In this document: positions 58,321 to 64,000 of the stretch, piece by piece
Position numbering within the stretch: position 1 is the stretch's first letter
Layout of the letters: every line of letters starts with the position of its first letter
Assembly: GCA_028023455.1 (NCBI GenBank)
Contig: JAQFVV010012495.1
Coordinates: 2,445,711 to 2,509,710 of the forward strand
Source: Epiperipatus broadwayi
Lineage: Eukaryota; Onychophora; Udeonychophora; Euonychophora; Peripatidae
Direction of reading: 5' to 3'
DNA length: 64,000 nt
Made by a program: the position numbers and the translations under genes
The notes under the pieces: generated by a model
The model's input: the letters and a program-made list of their open reading frames with translations, nothing else
The model's database searches: none
What the model was told of the DNA's origin: nothing

Positions 58321-58615
58321 ATATAAGTAGAATTTGTCCACATGATTTCAAACACTTTTTAGTTAAAAAAAATTTTTTATTGTATAAATGAACACACTAT
58401 TTCACATTTCAACTGTCTTGCAGCCTTCCTCAGAGCCACTTCTATTTCAGTGTCTTAAAAATTTCCAAAAAAATAACATTAAAATAGGAGTGGCTCTGAG
58501 GAAGATGGCAGGGCAGCTGAAATGTTAGATTTTATGTGTATATATAAAATAAAAAATGTTTTTGCTACAAAGTGTTTGAAGTAAGGAGGACAAATTGTAC
58601 TTATATAAAATATTA
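58321..58615. repeat. About 290-bp inverted repeat, family F
   Basis: TATAAGTAGAATTTGTCCAC at the left pairs with the complement at 58610. Arms of about 125 bases hold CTTCCTCAGAGCCACTTCTA and its inverse, around a loop near 58460-58480. The right arm reads CTGAGGA and then GAAA 16 bases on, a hammerhead-like spacing, but the stem I and III partners are poor. Confidence 0.8.
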
Positions 58616-58639
58616 CAGCAAAATAAAGGAAGTGGTAGA

Positions 58640-59465
58640 TTCAGTTACATAATTAAATTTGGATGGAGTAACTTTTGGTAGAATAAATTAATATTAAAAG
58701 GAAATATTCTATGTGTTTGAAAAGAGTTTTAATAGATATATCTTATATGTCTGAGGCTTGAACACTTATCAAGAAAATAATATAAGAACTTCAAACCAAT
58801 CAACAAAGTATGAAACAATGTAGGGTGAAAACAAAATATTTGAATAAGAAAGCAAATAGATATTATTAATATCATCAAAAGAATTAGAAAATTGAAATAA
58901 AACTATGCTAGATATATTGCTAAAAGAGATGATGATAGATGGATAACTGAAGTCATTTAAAATATATATTTACTAAGACAATAAAGCCAATTATTTAAGG
59001 TTTTAATAGGTTTAACAATCAATCTTTAAGTTATCAAAAATCTTAACCTGTAGTCAAGGCAGCCTCCTTTAACAATAAAAGTTGTACCATCTTTATCTAT
59101 GATCTGAACAGGTTATATTTGCCTAATTAATGAGGTCTGTTTAAACGTCTTTGCATTATTAATCTCACACTCCTTAGCCAAGTTGCAATCTTTAGTGTCT
59201 ATATAAGCACATTTGTCCATAGATAAAGATGGTATCACCTTTATTGTTAAAAGAGGTTACCTTGACTACAGGTTGACATTGTTGATAGCTTAAGAGTTGG
59301 TTGTTATCGACTGAAGTCATAAAATAGATCTTAAAAGTCTATAGAAGACCTAGAAAGTGATCACATGTAAGATGGAAGAATGAATAAAGAATACTGTTGG
59401 TGTGATATGGAGAAGAGAAGCTAAATCAGAGAATTTGGGTTAAATTTGAAGAGATAATGTTTAAA
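58640..59465 (+). pseudogene. RTE-type LINE relic split by an insertion
   Basis: Matches the 52.2-kb relic at nucleotide level (AGTAACTTTTGGTAGAA, TGTCTGAGGCTTGAACA, AACTTCAAACCAATCAACAA, AGAGATGATGATAGATGGAT). It resumes after the insertion (GACCTAGAAAGTGATCACAT, TGTGATATGGAGAAGAGAAG). Heavily mutated; no reading frame survives. Confidence 0.8.
58957..59309. mobile_element. Foldback element family D inserted in RTE relic
   Basis: 353 bases flanked by ACTGAAGTCAT (58946-58956 and 59310-59320), an 11-bp target-site duplication. Long inverted arms of about 100 bases: left TAACCTGTAGTCAAGGCAGC and ACCATCTTTATCTATG, right CATAGATAAAGATGGTAT and TACCTTGACTACAGGTT. The middle (59115-59215) is not palindromic and non-coding. 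Pieces of the arm occur at 28.2, 38.15 and 40.2 kb. Confidence 0.88.
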
Positions 59466-59888
59466 AATGATGATGGTTGCATAATATTGAATTACCCCCC
59501 CCCCCCAGATTATAATCTTAATATATATAGAAGAAATATGAAATAATAATAACCTTAAAATTAATATTTATAAATGTGAAATGTAAAACAAAATATTAGT
59601 TATAAGTATTCTGGCACTATAATTTCAAAAATAATCTAATGCAGAACAATGAGTTTGTATAAAAAATGGTTAGTTTTAAGTTTTTTATTATTTAAAAATT
59701 ATAAAACTATATAATATAAAGAAAGAAAAAAGATCGGCATAATAATGAACCTATAACTTACGTATCTGTTTAAATGTTATTGAAAACATTTAAATTTATT
59801 CTATTAAAAAAACTAAAAAATATTTATATGAAAGAGGAAAAAGTTCCATTTTGATAATTTTTATCCTTCAATGTAAAAATTAGTTGTC
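59466..59888. other. No gene recognised
   Basis: AT-rich; C11 run at 59497-59508. Confidence 0.5.
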
Positions 59889-60000
59889 TTGCGTTGTTAG
59901 CCGAGAGGTATCGCAGCTGCCATGCAAGCAAGTAGTTGGTTGCAGACGGTTGTGGGTTCGCGTCCCGGCCGATGCTATGACATATGAAAAAAAAAAAAAA
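59889..60000 (+). mobile_element. tRNA-derived SINE, family S1 (long form, best preserved)
   Basis: A box GTTAGCCGAGAGGTATC, B box GGGTTCGCGTCCCGG (close to the tRNA consensus), tail GATGCTATGACATATGA plus A15. AATTAGTTGTCT on the left and AATTAGTTGACT on the right look like a target-site duplication with one change. With near-consensus promoter boxes this copy could still be transcribed by pol III. Confidence 0.9.
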
Positions 60001-60439
60001 TTAGTTGACTGTGAAGTAAAGTAAACATTTTAACAAAATTTTACGAATGAAAATAAGTATTATTATTCATTTATCATAGATCAAAGATAATTATCAATTG
60101 AACTATTAATAATAAAATAATCTTATAAAGTATAAACTTTAAAAAACAAAAAAATAATGCAAATGAATTAATATGGTTAATTTAATTATTTGTGTTTATT
60201 TCCTTTATATATATATATTTAAAAAACGTATTTTGATTACTTCCTAATTTTCTAACTTAAATAATCAATCTTAATAAGACTGAAATAAACAACTAAAGAT
60301 AGTTATATTTTAATATTTTTCAAGATTTTTTTGTATTCTATGTGGAATATGACATTTACACAGAGTCTTAAAAATATTACAACACAAATCCAATAACCAA
60401 AACATGATCACCATTCCTTAGGATTACCCAAGCTGTTAT

Positions 60440-60690
60440 AATGAGGTAGGACACCATGCAGTAGTGCCACTCAGTGCAAGGGTTATACATAAAATCCATA
60501 TCTATCAGTGCCTGCTCATCCAAGGTTCCTCACTGATGAAAGCCACAAGCTAGAAACTAGTCTAGGGATATTGGATGAAGTATATACTAGATAGGGGGTT
60601 TTTATGCACAAACCTTTTTGTATCCATTGATTATTCTGATTTTCACTAAGTGGCACTACTGTATAGAGAGTCGAACCTCTGTTCAAATCC
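60440..60690 (+). mobile_element. Ribozyme-bearing repeat family B, foldback-type copy
   Basis: CATGCAGTAGTGCCACTCAG at the left is inverse to AAGTGGCACTACTGTATAGA at the right. Between them are the hammerhead core, GATATTGGATG, TTTTTATGCACAAACC and CATTGATTATTCTG. Confidence 0.8.
60518..60576 (+). ncRNA. Hammerhead-ribozyme-like motif, family B
   Basis: CTGATGA at 60533-60539, stem II AGC/GCT, GAAA, ACTAGT, GTC ending 60562. Stem I blocks TAGGGA/TTCCTCA (one A-C mismatch) and TTGGAT/ATCCAA are retained. A-A at the stem II base, as in other copies. Confidence 0.6.
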
Positions 60691-61084
60691 AATAATCATA
60701 ATTACAAGATTAAAGGTTTTTGATAAATTTTAGTAGGCAATATTAAGTTCTTACATGTTTAAGAATGGTTTACAGGGGCTCTAATATTTAAATCAGATGA
60801 TTTTGTAAAGTCACGAAAAATATAATATCACTTTTAAAAAAAAAAAAATACATTGTCAATGTGAATTGAAGTAATATCTTGAAAGATTGGTATGGAAGTA
60901 ATTTTTGCACTATAGTATGAACTTATCTTCAAATAGGCTACAATATCAATATAAACATGAATGATCAGAACAAAAAATAAAATTATATGACTTCTCAATA
61001 ATGAATATTTTTGTAATGTAATTTTCACTATGCTACTCTCACACAAAACTGGAACTGGTTTCTATCTACTTTTAACACCTGGTG
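60691..61084. other. No gene recognised
   Basis: AT-rich, no supported feature. Confidence 0.45.
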
Positions 61085-61200
61085 GATGCCGTTGTAATTA
61101 TAAATTTTGACCAAAGACATGTAAAAAACTTATAATTCCTAAGATATGCACTTCATGCTCAACCAGCACTCATTAGTTAGTCCAGACTACAATCTCTTAC
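61085..61200 (-). mobile_element. Ribozyme-bearing repeat family A, fragment
   Basis: Minus strand: GGACTAACTAATGAGTGCTG, GTTGAGCATGAAGTGCATAT, TTTTTTACATGTCTTTGGTC. The core has CTAATGA and GAAG, so it is likely inactive. It borders the TAGA array. Confidence 0.65.
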
Positions 61201-61222
61201 ACATACCTTTATCATTATTCAG

Positions 61223-62261
<1,039 letters not shown>

Positions 62262-62954
62262 CAAATAACTACAGTTTATTTAATAAATGTCAAATATGCT
62301 GCCATCACAACTTTGACAAAAATCACTTAATGAAAATATATTACTAATTTACAAAAATATAATTCACTATTGGATAGCCTCTAGTCTAATGAACAACTAA
62401 TAAAAATTATTAATATGACTATTCAAATTTTGATGTTTTCATTATTTTAAGTCACAATTGGAAAAAAGCAATCTTTTTTCTGATGACTGGAAAAATGTAA
62501 ACAATGATTTATTCAATCATTGTCCAGCTCTTATGTTACTGAGGCTATTCTTTCTGCATTATAATTAAAACAGTAAGTTCTGTGAAATGGCAGCTTAATC
62601 CTAATTATTTTATTTGTAAAAATTATTATGGATTATATTAATAAACACTTAATGATTTAAATATTTATTATCTCTACAAAGATTTAGTTCATTGTGACTT
62701 GATGTTTTTGATTATTTTCTTCGTTATAATATTCAGTTTTTCTCACTAAGCAATGATAGATTTTACTAAAAAATGATCAGGATAATAAAATGATACAGAA
62801 TGAATCAAAAAATTGAAGACAATTTCTCTTACATTTGTTGCAAATTATTGATTTTTTTTCCCAGTGATAAAAGTTTATTTATAAAAAAAAAAACAGATAC
62901 AAATATAGTTTGAAAAAAGTTAACAAGGGAGTGATTATATGATAAATTGAAATT
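62262..62954. other. No gene recognised
   Basis: AT-rich, nothing supported. Confidence 0.5.
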
Positions 62955-63490
62955 TCAGAAGCAACATGGTAAGAGGGGAATTATGTGAAAAGGGAATGGG
63001 AAGTGGAAAGGGGAAAAGGTGTGTAGTCCAGGCCAGTCCGAGATGCATGTCTTCATTGTGCAAGCACCGCATGGGTCACAAACATTTGAATGATTGAGTC
63101 CTATGACAGAGACTGAGAGGATGGGAGTTGGAGGATTGCCCAAGTGTCTGTGAGGAGTGGAGATGGGGCTAGTTGGGTATCTCTGGTTTTGAGAGAGTGA
63201 ATTAGGTCTAATAGCTTTTGATTCACTTAGTGGACACTCTGGTCAAAAATAATGGCACATCAGAGCAACCAGATTACATAGATGAGGAAAACCGATAATC
63301 TAATAGTTGCAAAGACCCCTGTTTCTATGGATTCTTGGAGATTGAAGATGGTATTCCTGTGCAAGGAAAGGGAGGAGTTGATGACATGTCTCACTCCAAG
63401 CAAAAAAGGACATTTAAGTAGAAAGTGCTGGAGAGTTTCATTGTCAGTTTTACAGAGCTGGCATACGGGAGAGATCTTGGTGAAATGCAA
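62955..63490 (-). pseudogene. 3' end of a second copy of the 2.4-8.5 kb LINE family
   Basis: Minus strand: ISPVCQLCKTDNETLQHFLL, KCPFLLGVRH, then NLQESIETGVFATIRLSVFL and IYVIWLL. The intact element has ICCLCLSSPEDMDHILRLCP and SLEGVLNRGIFAEIRLATYI then NFAIWLT at the same place, so this is the C-terminal Cys/His tail of ORF2. It is 5'-truncated, with the 3' UTR following towards 62955. The plus ORF across it is a shadow. Confidence 0.85.
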
Positions 63491-64000
63491 AGTATTGATT
63501 TGCTTCTATTTCAGTGGTTTTTGTAATGTATTATTATTCCCGAGTATACACCTTCCTGTATCTGTTATTAAAAACATTAAAATTTGGTTTTATATAATAT
63601 ATATTCTTACGTTTAGCCCTCTTACACACATTCTATGATTAAACAAATAAATTTAAGTAGTGAAAATATCAAAACCAGATTTTTATTATCACTTGCATAA
63701 AATATTATCACATACAATTATACGTTCTATATATTATATATCATAGGAATATTGTAAACATTTCTTGTTTTGAATTACCAAATTACATATTTTCGTATTT
63801 TATAATTATCGTTAGGATTTGAAATGAAATCGTAAAATGTTTGTTTTTATTTTAAAATTTTAGGAATGTATATAGACATCTTATATGCTTTGAAATAAAA
63901 TAATAAAGAACGTAGATATTTATGTAAAATCATGTATTTGGGTAAAATCATGGTCAGCGTTATGAAACAGATTCTAATCTTTCATCAAAATATTATTATT
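63491..64000. other. No gene recognised
   Basis: AT-rich to the window end. Confidence 0.5.

Noticed and set aside
63282-63638. 118-codon plus-strand open frame
   Set aside because: Antisense shadow of the LINE ORF2 tail on the minus strand, which has recognisable Cys/His motifs.

Overview
The window is strongly AT-rich animal-type nuclear DNA. It has long introns with GT/AG ends, tRNA-derived SINEs, non-LTR retrotransposons, Penelope-like and hAT remnants, and many microsatellites. No prokaryotic gene organisation, CRISPR array or rRNA is visible. An invertebrate metazoan is most likely; a lophotrochozoan would fit, but the species cannot be fixed from this sequence.

Layout. 1-804 holds a minus-strand LTR-like sequence. 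2432-8505 is a complete but mutated two-ORF LINE framed by a 15-bp target-site duplication. 10045-12218 is a second, plus-strand LTR-like unit of the same family, with a matching TATA box. 13.4-17 kb contains trinucleotide arrays, a 270-bp perfect-looking hairpin and tandem repeats. 19-31 kb is packed with SINEs, Penelope-type RT debris and foldback repeats. 32.0-44.8 kb carries the only host gene I can support: the last three exons, on the minus strand, of a single-pass membrane protein with PPxY- and LPxY-type motifs in its cytoplasmic tail. Its exons read in frame across a 2.2-kb and a 10.2-kb intron that are full of repeats. 45-64 kb is again repeats: a hAT transposase relic, 89-bp and 300-bp tandem arrays, two RTE-type LINE relics (one split by a foldback insertion with an 11-bp duplication), a Penelope GIY-YIG endonuclease relic, about 1 kb of TAGA tetranucleotides, and a 3' relic of the same LINE family seen at 2.4-8.5 kb.

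The most notable system is a set of dispersed, often inverted (foldback) repeats that carry hammerhead-ribozyme-like motifs. Family B (best copies near 20.47, 42.86 and 60.55 kb) has the CUGAYGA and GAAA core boxes and a GUC/GUU cleavage triplet. Its two-segment stem I pairs over 12 bp around an internal loop, and its stem III (ACUAGU) is self-complementary, as expected for a ribozyme that acts as a dimer. Family A (near 26.6, 27.2, 35.8, 38.4, 38.6, 53.6 and 61.2 kb) has a core with a 6-bp stem II, plus a stem III that keeps pairing despite base changes between copies. In several places two family A copies lie head to head as a large palindrome with one ribozyme motif per arm. Penelope-like elements, which are known to carry hammerheads in other animals, are also present as relics, and one long palindrome at 43.9-44.1 kb is made of Penelope 3' sequence. 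I infer a population of non-autonomous, ribozyme-bearing retroelements (retrozyme-like or Penelope-derived) that have repeatedly formed inverted dimers. This rests on reading the sequence; no folding or database search was run.
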